From Hyphomonadaceae bacterium UKL13-1 (lineage in GTDB: Bacteria; Pseudomonadota; Alphaproteobacteria; Caulobacterales; Aquidulcibacteraceae), in the NCBI GenBank assembly GCA_001602435.1, contig CP012156.1:1074001-1138000 (forward strand): DNA of 64,000 nt. Direction: 5' to 3'. A program made the position numbers and the translations under genes. The notes below the pieces were generated by a model, which ran no database searches, had not been told where the DNA came from, and worked only from the letters and a program-made list of their open reading frames with translations. The first letter of the stretch is position 1, and each line of letters opens with the position of its first letter. Below, one piece after another: positions 26,609-35,620 of this stretch.

Positions 26609-26930
26609 TTTAATGGGGATGAAAGGCTGCAATGGGCCTTCAATGCCGCCCCAAATCCAGATTCAAAATTGAATCAATTTGCGCCGAAATGGGCAAGTTT
26701 GGTGGGCCCGTTGGGTCAGGCTCAGCAGGGTATGGGGACTTAGTCGAAATAGATCGTATACCCCGTATTCTAAAGCATTTTTTGTTTTCGCTTCCAAAAA
26801 CCCTTATGAAATAGCCTCAGAGCTCGTTAACCTTTGGGCTTGAAATCCCGTTTACTAACTTCATTGAGCGTTTATTGAAAATTCAGTTTTAGATTGCGCC
26901 CGGGTCCTTCAAAAAAGGGGTTGCTGGGTC
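26609..26930. other. Gene-free gap between tRNA-Leu and the DUF1800 gene
   Basis: About 320 bases, AT-rich in its second half, with no convincing ORF. I searched by eye for a copy of the tRNA 3' end (an attachment-site scar) and found none. It probably holds the DUF1800 promoter. Confidence 0.5.
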
Positions 26931-28739
26931 ATGTGTGTATCGATGCCTCCCAAAGTTCGCGTTGCACTTTTTCTGTGCGCTACTGCCATCCTATCCTCGT
27001 GCGGGGGTGGGGGAGGCGACGGGTCTCCTCAAGTGGCAGGTCAAGGCATAACAGCGGGTAGCTCGCCACCTGCACCCCCTCCGCCACCTGGTCCAAGCGC
27101 TGACAAGCCTGCAACACGGGTTGATGCCGCGCGCTTCCTCAATCAAGCGACCTTCGGGGCGACAGGGGCCGATATCGATCGTGTGATGTCTGTTGGCTAT
27201 GCCGCTTGGATCGACGAGCAGTTTGCAATGCCGAGAGGTCGGACTTTCAGGAACTGGTATTTAGAAGATGGCGCAAGTTCCAATAGTGCTGAATATTTCG
27301 ATCCCAATTCCGACCGAGAAAGTGCCGCATGGTTTACCCGGGTAACGCGGGAGCCTGATCAACTCCGCCTCCGCATGGCTTGGGCTCTGTCGCAGATCTT
27401 TGTGGTCAATGGGGGAACTTTGATGGGCGGTACCGCCCAGCCTGTCTGGATGGACCTGACAGCCGACAATGCCTTTGGCACGTATCGAAACATGCTGGAG
27501 AAGGTCACTTTCAGTCCCGTCATGGGGAATATGCTGAGCTATCTGTGGAATCAGGACGGCAATGGCGCGATTCCAGATCAGAATTATGCCCGCGAGATTA
27601 TGCAGCTTTTCTCCATCGGCCTTTGGCAACTCAATCAAGATGGAAGCTCTAAACTTGACAACGCTGGAAAGCGAATTCCGACCTATAGCCAAGCTGACGT
27701 CGTGGGCCTTTCCTCTGTCTTCACTGGGTTGGCGTTGTCGTCAGGTGGTGATCGAAAGGGTACCTGTGTTGGTTACAATGGAAAGCCTCCTCAGGGTGAA
27801 CAGGACTTGATCGCCTGCGAGTTATCCGTTTGGCCGTGGACGTCCACCAAAGCAAAGAGCTTTCTTGGAGTCTCGATAGCCGCCTTGGACGTGTCAAAAC
27901 TGCCCGCTAACAGCGAGGGAACGATCCAAGCTCAAGGCCGCAAAAACATCGGCATCGCGTTGGATACGCTTGCCAGCCACTCCAACACACCGCCTTTCAT
28001 CGCGCGCAATTTGATTCAGCGCTTCACAACCAGCAACCCGAGTCCTGCCTATATTCGCCGGGTTGCCGACAAATTTGTCGACAACGGAAACGGCGTCCGA
28101 GGGGACTTTAAGGCAGTCTTGAAGCAAATCTTGCTGGACCCTGAAGCGCGGGATTCTGCCCAGCAAGACAAGGCGATTTATGGCAAGTTGCGGGAACCGC
28201 TGCTCGCGCAAGTCCATTATAATCGGGTGCTGCGTGCCAGTGATGGCAAAGGCAATGTCTGGGCGGGTTCGGGCGGCTGTAAAGTCTATCATGGAGTCAT
28301 TTCCGAACTTGAGCGTCCCTATGCGGCACCCAGTGTGTTCAATTACTACCGCCCCGGTTTCTCGCCAGCGTCTGGCGAAGCCGCCAAACGCAATCTCGTG
28401 GTGCCGGAGATGCAGATCACGGACACGGTCGCTGTGATGGATTGGGCGACCTATGTGAAGCAGACCCTTGATCGGGGCGGAACTGGATGTTCCGGTGGTG
28501 CGCGGCGCCAGAATACATTTGATTATAGCGAATTATTGCCCTTTGCCGACAACGCTACTTTGTTGGCAGACGAAGTCTTGCTGCGCTTTGCGGCGGGGTC
28601 CGACACAAGTGCTCTGCGCAGCAGCCTGATCCGCGCGATCCAAAGTGTCAGCGGAACCACCAGCACAGATCGGATCAACCGGATCAAGATCGCCGTCATG
28701 CTGACTTTGCTAAGTCCAGAATACCGGGTCCAACGGTGA
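26931..28739 (+). CDS. DUF1800 family lipoprotein
   Basis: The 602-residue protein has a lipoprotein signal peptide with lipobox LSSC (cysteine near residue 24), a Gly/Pro-rich spacer, and then the DUF1800 core beginning ARFLNQATFGATGADIDRV near residue 67. The conserved ENPAREIMQLFSIGL-type motif appears here as QNYAREIMQLFSIGLWQLN. DUF1800 and DUF1501 proteins are almost always encoded as a pair; their function is unknown. The stop overlaps the next reading frame (GTGA), indicating coupling. The AGGGG at about 10 bases supports the first ATG. Confidence 0.88.
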   Translation: MCVSMPPKVRVALFLCATAILSSCGGGGGDGSPQVAGQGITAGSSPPAPPPPPGPSADKPATRVDAARFLNQATFGATGADIDRVMSVGYAAWIDEQFAMPRGRTFRNWYLEDGASSNSAEYFDPNSDRESAAWFTRVTREPDQLRLRMAWALSQIFVVNGGTLMGGTAQPVWMDLTADNAFGTYRNMLEKVTFSPVMGNMLSYLWNQDGNGAIPDQNYAREIMQLFSIGLWQLNQDGSSKLDNAGKRIPTYSQADVVGLSSVFTGLALSSGGDRKGTCVGYNGKPPQGEQDLIACELSVWPWTSTKAKSFLGVSIAALDVSKLPANSEGTIQAQGRKNIGIALDTLASHSNTPPFIARNLIQRFTTSNPSPAYIRRVADKFVDNGNGVRGDFKAVLKQILLDPEARDSAQQDKAIYGKLREPLLAQVHYNRVLRASDGKGNVWAGSGGCKVYHGVISELERPYAAPSVFNYYRPGFSPASGEAAKRNLVVPEMQITDTVAVMDWATYVKQTLDRGGTGCSGGARRQNTFDYSELLPFADNATLLADEVLLRFAAGSDTSALRSSLIRAIQSVSGTTSTDRINRIKIAVMLTLLSPEYRVQR

Positions 28740-28759
28740 GTGAGATGGGGGATCAGAAG

Positions 28760-30175
28760 ATGCAAAAGTTCGACGCAACGAAGATCAATCGCCGCAGTTT
28801 CTTAGGTGGCGCAGCACTCTTGGGTGGATTCTCGCCTTTAGCCCTACAGATGGCTGCGACAACAGCAAATGCGCAGGCCAATAGTTACCGCGCATTGGTT
28901 TGCCTCTATCTTGACGGAGGCTTGGATCATTATCACACGATGATCCCCTGTGATCAGACCAATTATGCGGCAATCGTGGGCCAGCGCTCCGGTATCACCA
29001 TGCCGCCGCGCAGCGCCCTTACACCTTTGACAACGCGAACATCACAAGGGGGCCGGCAAGTCGCGTTTCATCCAATCTTGACCCAAAGCAAGCGGCTTTA
29101 TGATCAGGGCAAACTCGCAGTCATCTATGGGCATGGCAATCTTGATGAGCCCATCACGCGGGCTGACCTCGAGGCCGGTCGGGTTAAATTGCCGTCTGCG
29201 GTTGGATCACACAATGATAGCAATGCTGCCATCCATACATTTGGGCTGGAAGGCGCTCGCTATGGCTGGGGCGGCCTCGCGATGGATTCCCTGCAAGCGT
29301 CGAACCCAGACAATTTGTTCGCGTCTATCGGCGTGGGTCAGTTGAACAACCCTTTCAACGATGGCCGTGCCGTTCAGATGATCAAAGCCGATACCTGGGG
29401 CAGGGCGACGAATATCTCTGGATTGGAAGGGACCTTGTTTGGGTCCAGTGTCGCCTCGGCGGAATTGGATTCCATCCTGCGTCGTGGGGATATGACCAAT
29501 GCCTTGGATAAGGATTATCTGGGGGTCAATCAGCGGGTGATGAGTTCCTACCGTCGCTTGGGTGACGCGTTTGCAGCAACTCAATCGTTAGCACCGATTC
29601 CTACCGATACAACGCTACCCAATTACACCGTCGCTTGGCGCGACAATGATGTGGTAGCATCACTCCGCACCGTGTTGCGCTGCATCGCCTCCCGGACGAC
29701 ATTGAACGTGAACCGGCAGGTCTTCTTCATCAACATGCGCAATTTCGACACCCATGGAAACATGGCCGGTGACCTTGAGAAGAATAATTTTCTGAGACTG
29801 GACGCAGCGCTGGGTTATTTCTATGCGGCTTTGACGGCGATGGGGCTGGAGAACAATGTGACCTTGTTCACCACCAGCGAGTTTGGTCGATCCCTTAAAT
29901 CCAATGGTGATGGGACAGATCATGGCTGGGGCGGGGTCAGTTTTGTCTTAGGCGGTGCCGTCAAAGGTGGCGACATCTACGGCAATCTCGTGGACATCAA
30001 TCCCGCGGGGCCAGGCTTCCAATCGATCAATGGTCCGCCCATTTCCATTCCGACGATCGCGAACCAACAATATTGCGCGACCCTTGCAAGTTGGCTTGGC
30101 GTAGCCGAAGCGAACCTGCCGGACATTTTCCCAAATCTGAACCGGTTTGCCTCCACGAAACTTGGCTTCTTGTAA
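28760..30175 (+). CDS. DUF1501 family Tat-exported protein
   Basis: A protein of about 471 residues with a twin-arginine signal (INRRSFLGGAALLGG, then a hydrophobic run ending in ANAQA) and a sulfatase-like DUF1501 fold. Metal-ligand-like motifs are LYLDGGLDHYHTMIP, NFDTHGNM and FTTSEFGRSLKSNGDGTDHG. It is the usual partner of DUF1800. The start at 28760 has GGGGGA 7 bases upstream. Upstream in-frame GTG (28736) and ATG (28745) are also possible. Probably a secreted hydrolase-like protein of unknown substrate. Confidence 0.88.
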   Translation: MQKFDATKINRRSFLGGAALLGGFSPLALQMAATTANAQANSYRALVCLYLDGGLDHYHTMIPCDQTNYAAIVGQRSGITMPPRSALTPLTTRTSQGGRQVAFHPILTQSKRLYDQGKLAVIYGHGNLDEPITRADLEAGRVKLPSAVGSHNDSNAAIHTFGLEGARYGWGGLAMDSLQASNPDNLFASIGVGQLNNPFNDGRAVQMIKADTWGRATNISGLEGTLFGSSVASAELDSILRRGDMTNALDKDYLGVNQRVMSSYRRLGDAFAATQSLAPIPTDTTLPNYTVAWRDNDVVASLRTVLRCIASRTTLNVNRQVFFINMRNFDTHGNMAGDLEKNNFLRLDAALGYFYAALTAMGLENNVTLFTTSEFGRSLKSNGDGTDHGWGGVSFVLGGAVKGGDIYGNLVDINPAGPGFQSINGPPISIPTIANQQYCATLASWLGVAEANLPDIFPNLNRFASTKLGFL

Positions 30176-30346
30176 TTTTGGAACGCGTCGAGGGGCTGGC
30201 GGGCCTTGGTTCGCTAACGGAGCCAATTGTCTGTGTCTGGCATAGACATGGGCTTCACATCGTGGCATAGCCGCGCACCTTGCGGGCTTAGGCCCCAGCG
30301 CTATCCCATCAACCCGCGTAATCCGCTTCCTTTTTAGGACATCATC

Positions 30347-31831
30347 ATGCAAATCGTCGAAAAATCTGCTGAAGGCCTCAGCCGCGTCTATGGCGTTACC
30401 ATTGCCGCCACCCTGATTGCCACGCGCACCGATGCCAAGATCGCAGAATTGGCCCCTCAATTGAACATTAAGGGCTTCCGTAAAGGCAAAGTGCCTGTGG
30501 TTCATGTGAAGCGCATGTATGGTAAGTCCATCATGGGCGATTTGTTGAATGAGCTGGTGCAAGAAGGCATTGAGGGTACCGTTTCGTCCAATGGCATCCG
30601 TGCGGCAAGCCAGCCAGACGTGACCAATCTGGGCAATCTGGCCGATGTGATGGACGGCAAAGCCGACCTGACCTTCGACGTCGAACTCGACATCATGCCA
30701 GACTTCACCCCAGCTGAGCTGCAAAGCCTGTCGGTGACCCGTCCAGTCGCGGAAGCCACCGAAGCTGAAATCGACGAAGCCTTGGCCGAGATCGCCAAAC
30801 AGTCTCAGTCTTTCGAAGTCAAGAAGGGCAAAGCCGCCAATGGCGATGCCGTTGTCTGTAACTTCGTCGGCAAATTGAACGGCGTTGAATTTGACGGCGG
30901 CAAGGCTGACGGCTCCACAGTCGTTTTGGGCTCCAACACCTATATCCCCGGCTTTGAAGAGCAATTGGTCGGCGTGAAAGCTGGCGACGAAAAAGTCTTG
31001 AACGTGACTTTCCCAGCCGAATATGGCGTCGCCACCTTGGCTGGTCAGGCCGCGACCTTTGACGTCACCGTGGTTGAAGTCAAAAAGGCCGTTGAGACCA
31101 AGATTGACGATGACTTGGCCAAGAATATCGGCCTGTCGGACCTCGCGACCCTGAAGGATGCGATCAAGAAGAACATCGAAGATCAATTGGCTCAATTGTC
31201 GCGTCAGAAAGCCAAGCGCTCGTTGCTCGACGCTTTGGACGCCACCCACAGCTTCGATTTGCCACCGAAAATGTTGGCCGCTGAATTTGACGCCATCTGG
31301 GCACAAGTGACGCAAGACAAGGCCGCTGGCAATGAAGATCCAGAAGATGCTGGCAAGTCGGAAGACGAACTGAAGGCGGAATACACCAAGATTGCTGAGC
31401 GTCGCGTGCGCTTGGGCCTGGTCTTGGCTGAACTCGGCCGCGTCAATGGCGTGGAAGTGAAAGACGAAGAAGTGGCGCGCGCCATTCAAGCCGAAGCCTC
31501 GCGCTATCCCGGCCAAGAGCGTCAAGTTTTTGAGTTCTTCCAGAAGAACCCAAATGCTGTCGCCAGCCTGCGTGCACCTTTGTACGAAGAAAAGGTCGTC
31601 GACTTCGTTCTGCAAATGGCCAATGTCACCGATGTGACCGTCTCCCGTGCTGAGCTTGAAAGCGAAGATGAAGTGGCACCAGCCGCGGACGCTAAGCCTG
31701 CTAAAAAGGCCCCAGCCAAGGCGAAAGCCAAGAAGGAAGCCGCGCCTGCCGAAGAAGCGCCAGCTGAGGTCGCTGCAGAGGAAAAGCCGGCTCCAAAGAA
31801 GAAAGCGCCCGCCAAGAAAAAGGCTGACTAA
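30347..31831 (+). CDS. tig: Trigger factor
   Basis: The ribosome-associated chaperone and peptidyl-prolyl isomerase; 494 residues. The ribosome-binding signature FRKGKVP lies near residue 45, an FKBP-type PPIase domain spans about 155-245 (VVCNFVGKLNGVEFDGG), and a helical substrate-binding C-domain follows. The last 55 residues form a Lys/Ala/Pro/Glu-rich, histone H1-like tail absent from the 432-residue E. coli protein. A strong terminator follows. Upstream, 171 bases separate it from the DUF1501 gene. Confidence 0.95.
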   Translation: MQIVEKSAEGLSRVYGVTIAATLIATRTDAKIAELAPQLNIKGFRKGKVPVVHVKRMYGKSIMGDLLNELVQEGIEGTVSSNGIRAASQPDVTNLGNLADVMDGKADLTFDVELDIMPDFTPAELQSLSVTRPVAEATEAEIDEALAEIAKQSQSFEVKKGKAANGDAVVCNFVGKLNGVEFDGGKADGSTVVLGSNTYIPGFEEQLVGVKAGDEKVLNVTFPAEYGVATLAGQAATFDVTVVEVKKAVETKIDDDLAKNIGLSDLATLKDAIKKNIEDQLAQLSRQKAKRSLLDALDATHSFDLPPKMLAAEFDAIWAQVTQDKAAGNEDPEDAGKSEDELKAEYTKIAERRVRLGLVLAELGRVNGVEVKDEEVARAIQAEASRYPGQERQVFEFFQKNPNAVASLRAPLYEEKVVDFVLQMANVTDVTVSRAELESEDEVAPAADAKPAKKAPAKAKAKKEAAPAEEAPAEVAAEEKPAPKKKAPAKKKAD

Positions 31832-31856
31832 GCCCTTTCTTCGTTCGTTTGAAATT

Positions 31857-31891
31857 AAGGCCCTGGTCATTCGACCGGGGCCTTTTTGTTT
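31857..31891 (+). terminator. Intrinsic terminator of tig
   Basis: A 12-bp stem (AAGGCCCTGGTC with GACCGGGGCCTT, one G-T pair) and an ATTC loop are followed by a T-rich tract. Confidence 0.9.
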
Positions 31892-31919
31892 GGGTGGGTC
31901 GAGGGTAACCAAAAGGACC

Positions 31920-31973
31920 GCGCAACACGCGTTGCGCCTGCAAACGCGATGACAAGCGCAACTTTTGTTGCGC
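31920..31973. repeat. Two tandem GCGCAAC/GTTGCGC hairpins
   Basis: GCGCAAC-ACGC-GTTGCGC (31920-31937) and GCGCAAC-TTTT-GTTGCGC (31956-31973) use identical arms, so four copies of one heptamer lie within 54 bases. No gene covers this stretch. Confidence 0.6.
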
Positions 31974-31990
31974 GCTCCGTTCCCCCACGA

Positions 31991-32088
31991 TGTCATCCCC
32001 GCCGCAGCGAAGCGCAGAGCAGAGCGGGGACCTCCTAGGACTTTGCGGATCAAGGTCTGGGACTTGGCTTTCGCCATCTGCGATGACA
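31991..32088. repeat. Extragenic repeat element with inverted ends
   Basis: About 98 bases bounded by TGTCAT and ATGACA, with inner CCCCGC/GCGGGG pairing. The look is that of a dispersed REP- or MITE-like element of Alphaproteobacteria. Only one copy is visible in this window. Confidence 0.45.
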
Positions 32089-32114
32089 GCGCATGGAGAC
32101 AGGATTTAACCCAA

Positions 32115-32846
32115 TCAGTCCTTTAGGAAATAAGTGATTGTCGTCACCACGCGCACCTTTTTATCGATTTGGCGGTCGGGTGGGCTGTCGGGGATTTCGA
32201 CGGCGGGATTGACTTCGATCACGCCTTGATTGGCATTTTGGATGGCCCCGACTTTGGCGCCGGATTCCTTGGCGAATTTGTCAGCGGCTTCGCGGGCGCG
32301 CTGGGTGGCTTCGGTTAGAAGTGTGCCTTTGAGGTCATTCAGACCGGTGAATTGGAAGGAAGGACCCGAGGAGGAGCCATCATTGGCAAACACCACGCCC
32401 TCTTTCAACAAATCGCCACTATTGCGCGAGGCTTCGGCCAGCTTGTCGACTTCGGTGGTTTTCACCATTAAATTCTCGGTCAAAATATAGCGTGGCCCGT
32501 TGAGCCCGCCATTCGAATAAGCGTTGGCCAGCTTGTCTTCGACGCGAATATTTTGCACCTGATAGGCGGTGGCGGGAAAGCCGCGCGCGGTCAAAAAAGC
32601 CTTCACAGCGGCTTCAGACGTGGTTAGCGCTTGGCGGGCCTCTTCCAAGGAATCGCCAGTCGCGACAAAGCTGATCGACCAAAAGCCGAGGTCGGCCTTG
32701 ACGGGGCGCTCTGATAGCCCTTTGACTGTGACCGTGCGAAAACCCAACCGCGAGTGCACGAGGGATTGACCGGCTGAGAAGCCTGCAAAGGCGATCCCCA
32801 ATGCCAAGATACCCGCCGCAGCTAAAAGATTTGTCCGTTCTGTCAT
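32115..32846 (-). CDS. SIMPL (DUF541) domain protein
   Basis: A 243-residue exported protein with an N-terminal hydrophobic helix (LLAAAGILALGIAFAGFSAG) and a SIMPL/DUF541 domain (TVTVKGLSERPVKADLGFW onward). SIMPL proteins are periplasmic; some are linked to oxidative stress or outer-membrane assembly. The ATG at 32846 has GGAGGG 7 bases upstream; an upstream in-frame start at 32897 lacks such a site. Function in this organism unknown. Confidence 0.85.
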   Translation of the reverse strand: MTERTNLLAAAGILALGIAFAGFSAGQSLVHSRLGFRTVTVKGLSERPVKADLGFWSISFVATGDSLEEARQALTTSEAAVKAFLTARGFPATAYQVQNIRVEDKLANAYSNGGLNGPRYILTENLMVKTTEVDKLAEASRNSGDLLKEGVVFANDGSSSGPSFQFTGLNDLKGTLLTEATQRAREAADKFAKESGAKVGAIQNANQGVIEVNPAVEIPDSPPDRQIDKKVRVVTTITYFLKD

Positions 32847-33021
32847 GATGAAGCCCTCCACACCCGCTACTAGGCCACTGAAATGCCCGGGGTGCAACCG
32901 TACGTCCCTGAACCCCCGTTTGGGCTTGGTTTATGGCGCGTTTAGGGCGGAAGCGCGGAAGAAAGAGGCCAAAGCCTCCATTTGTGCGTGCGCCCATTTC
33001 TCTTATCGCAGGGCTGCCTGA

Positions 33022-33933
33022 ATGAACACGCTTTGGGTGCCCTTGGCCTTGGTGGCAGGCTTCTTACAAATCCTGCGCAATGCGGCGCAACGAGGCCTTT
33101 CCGATCAGGCCGGGCCCTGGGGGGCGACCTTGGTGCGCTTTCTCTATGGCCTGCCGTTTGCCTGTCTATTTTTGGCCCTTGTCTGGTGGTTAGCCCCGCC
33201 AGCCAGTTTTAAGATCGGGTCTGATTTCTGGTTTGCAGCCCCGCTTGGTGCGACCGCCCAAGTGTGCGCGACGGCAGCCCTCATCCAAGCCATGCGGGCT
33301 TCCAGCTTTGGTCTTGGGTCTACGTTTCAACATATGAGCCTGCCCTTGGCCGCTTTGGTCGGCGTGCTGTTTCTGGGTGACCGATTGGGTGTTTGGGGGT
33401 GGCTTGGCATTTGGGGCGCGACAGCGGGTCTCTTATTGGCCTCGTGGCCGAACAAGGGAATCGCTGGGGGGATTGCGGGGTTTAAAGCGGGTTTTTATGG
33501 GCTGGCTTCGGGGGCGTGCTTTGCGGTATCTGCCAATTGTTATCGGCTGTGCGGATTGGCCATTGATCCCAGCGCACCCATCTTCTCGGCGACTTTCACC
33601 CTTGTATGCGTCCAAGCCATGCAAAGCGTGGTTTTAGGCGGCATTCTTTATGTGGTGGACCGACGCGCTTTAGCCGCTTTGGCCGCCGACGGGCGGGCGT
33701 CTTGGTCGGCAGGCTTTACGGGGGCTGCCGCTTCGGCCTGTTGGTTTGCGGCGCTGACCCTCGCGCCAGCCGCTTTGGTGCGGGCCTTAAACGCCTTGGT
33801 GGAAGCCCCGACCGCGACCTTGTTGGGTTGGATCCGCTTTAAAGAAACCATCGATCTGCGGCGCGGCCTTGGCTCTGCCTTGATTGTGGCTGGGGTTGTG
33901 GTGTCTGTCTGGGGACAGATCGCAGCCTCTTAG
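33022..33933 (+). CDS. DMT superfamily (EamA-like) transporter
   Basis: The 303-residue integral membrane protein has about ten hydrophobic helices in two similar halves, the layout of EamA-type drug/metabolite transporters (for example LALVAGFLQILRNAAQRG; FKETIDLRRGLGSALIVAG). Substrate unknown. It is convergent with the response-regulator gene, overlapping by 4 bases at their stops. Confidence 0.82.
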   Translation: MNTLWVPLALVAGFLQILRNAAQRGLSDQAGPWGATLVRFLYGLPFACLFLALVWWLAPPASFKIGSDFWFAAPLGATAQVCATAALIQAMRASSFGLGSTFQHMSLPLAALVGVLFLGDRLGVWGWLGIWGATAGLLLASWPNKGIAGGIAGFKAGFYGLASGACFAVSANCYRLCGLAIDPSAPIFSATFTLVCVQAMQSVVLGGILYVVDRRALAALAADGRASWSAGFTGAAASACWFAALTLAPAALVRALNALVEAPTATLLGWIRFKETIDLRRGLGSALIVAGVVVSVWGQIAAS

Positions 33934-34733
33934 GCCGAGCGGCGGGCTGCTTCGAGGAAGGCGGATGCGGCTAACACCATGCCATTGCGGACGGAGCTGA
34001 CAAGCTCGACGGGCGTGAAGGGCTTTGGCAAGGCCACGTCGGCACCCGCTTCCAGGGTTTTCAGCCATGCGCGACGTGCAATCTCGCTATCGCCCTTGTC
34101 TGACACTGCGATGATGGCCACGCCAGGAAAGGCCTCGCGCATCATAGCCACCAATTCTGCGCCATCTTCTGACGTCACGTCGACTTGCGTGACGACAGCA
34201 TCTAGATCGAGGACATCAATAAGGTCCAGCGCTTCGTCCAAATTCGCACCGCAAGTCACGCGGAAATCATGTTCTTTCAAGCCGGCTTCGCAGATTTTGC
34301 GTAATGTCCGACTGGGTTCAACCACCAGCACGTGGGGGCGACGCGTGCCCGATTGCAAACGCTCTGCGACTTCGCTCAAAAGGCCTTGCAGGCGCTCTTG
34401 CGAGAAGGGCTTTTGCAACAAAAACTCTGCCCCGTCCGCCTTGGCGCGCTCTAACAAAGTCGAGGCGGAATCCCTGCCACCACCCGCGCTGATCGCCGCA
34501 ATCGTCACGCCTGGCGCGGCTTGGCGAATTTTCGCGATGGTGCCGCCATCGGCAGAATCCGGCAGCATCAGGTCTGAAATGACCAGATCAAGCGCTTCCT
34601 CGGCCAACATTCTCATGCCGGAATTTAGGTCCAAGGCGACAAGCGTAGCCCAGCCAGTACGCGTGATCATTTGAGAGATCACCCGTGCCTGTATCATGCT
34701 GTCTTCGATCAACAGGCAGGTGTAGTTCGACAA
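33930..34733 (-). CDS. Dual-receiver response regulator (second receiver degenerate)
   Basis: A 267-residue protein made of two receiver domains and no output domain. REC1 (about 5-125) has acidic pocket residues E10 and D11, phospho-acceptor D54 (VISDLMLP), S82 and K108. REC2 (about 134-255) keeps S211 and K237, but the acceptor position is Q183 (VVTQVD) and the acidic pair is reduced to E139. Phosphorylation is therefore expected only on REC1. No histidine kinase gene is adjacent, so it is an orphan; a CheY-like signalling or phosphorelay role is inferred. Confidence 0.85.
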   Translation of the reverse strand: MSNYTCLLIEDSMIQARVISQMITRTGWATLVALDLNSGMRMLAEEALDLVISDLMLPDSADGGTIAKIRQAAPGVTIAAISAGGGRDSASTLLERAKADGAEFLLQKPFSQERLQGLLSEVAERLQSGTRRPHVLVVEPSRTLRKICEAGLKEHDFRVTCGANLDEALDLIDVLDLDAVVTQVDVTSEDGAELVAMMREAFPGVAIIAVSDKGDSEIARRAWLKTLEAGADVALPKPFTPVELVSSVRNGMVLAASAFLEAARRSA

Positions 34734-34829
34734 AATCCACCCCCAAGCTTGAAGATTTTTTCTAAGCCTGATCCGTTAACGTAGTACGAAGATCGATACT
34801 GACCAGAAACCGGATGCTTTGATTACTGA

Positions 34830-35594
34830 TTATTTCGATTGTTTGGCCAAGGACTGTTTGGACTGATCTTCTGGCGGCGCTACAATCGGCCGATAAAGGA
34901 CAACCATTTGCTTGGCGAGACGGAAGCCATCCTTGGCCAATTTAGCTTCTTGCGCGCTGCGATCGGTGGGGCAGGTGGCGGCCCCTTGGCCATAGGCTTG
35001 AAAGCCCGCATTGAAGGAATCGACCAGCGGGTCGCGCAGTGCGCTGGCATCGGGGGCTTCGAGGTCGAGCAAGGTGGACATGCGCGACCGATAGGTTTGA
35101 TCCTCGCGACCTGAACAAGACACCCTTAACGCATGTAGCGAGCCTAGTACGCGGGCTAGGCGCATCAGATCGGTGCGCTTGACCGGGTCAACCGGACGCG
35201 CGCGGCGCTGGTTATCGGTTACGACCGCTTGGCCGTCTTCGGCAGTATAAGGACCGTCGTCAGTCTCTAAACCCTCCACATTGCGCAGGGCTTTGCGTGG
35301 CCGTTGGGGGGCAGGACGATAGGCTTCCGCTGCAACCTCATCCTGATTAGGATCGGGGCTCCAGTCCATCGATGTATCTTGGGGAATATCGACGGGCGCG
35401 TCTTCGACCACGTCGACGGGTTCGCGTCTGGAGGACTCAACCGGTGCCCCCGAAACCACATAGGTTTCGAGCGTTGGTGTAACCCCGCGATTTTGTGGGT
35501 CTTGGCCAGCGGGTTGCGCGAAACCAAGCGCAGCCCCAGAAGCTGCGACGACGGCGACCGCGCTGACCATCCACACACGTGATTTCATAGCCAC
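34830..35594 (-). CDS. TIGR02301-like secreted alphaproteobacterial protein
   Basis: The 254-residue protein has a signal peptide (about residues 1-26), an acidic and Pro-rich disordered middle, and a C-terminal helical domain. That domain includes LMRLARVLGSLHALRVSC and LVDSFNAGFQAYGQGAATC, with two cysteines that could pair. This matches the TIGR02301 pattern of periplasmic proteins of unknown function. The middle region is longer than usual. Next to a nitronate monooxygenase gene, 26 bases apart and co-directional. Confidence 0.68.
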   Translation of the reverse strand: MAMKSRVWMVSAVAVVAASGAALGFAQPAGQDPQNRGVTPTLETYVVSGAPVESSRREPVDVVEDAPVDIPQDTSMDWSPDPNQDEVAAEAYRPAPQRPRKALRNVEGLETDDGPYTAEDGQAVVTDNQRRARPVDPVKRTDLMRLARVLGSLHALRVSCSGREDQTYRSRMSTLLDLEAPDASALRDPLVDSFNAGFQAYGQGAATCPTDRSAQEAKLAKDGFRLAKQMVVLYRPIVAPPEDQSKQSLAKQSK

Positions 35595-35620
35595 TAAACG
35601 CCCCTGTTTCGGGCTTTAGG

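Noticed and set aside
26524..30346. Integration of DUF1800/DUF1501 at the tRNA-Leu gene
   Set aside because: No direct repeat of the tRNA 3' end was found downstream and no integrase is present.
29948..32077. A 709-codon open frame antisense to tig
   Set aside because: Composition is that of a reverse-strand shadow and it crosses the tig terminator; trigger factor is clear on the plus strand.
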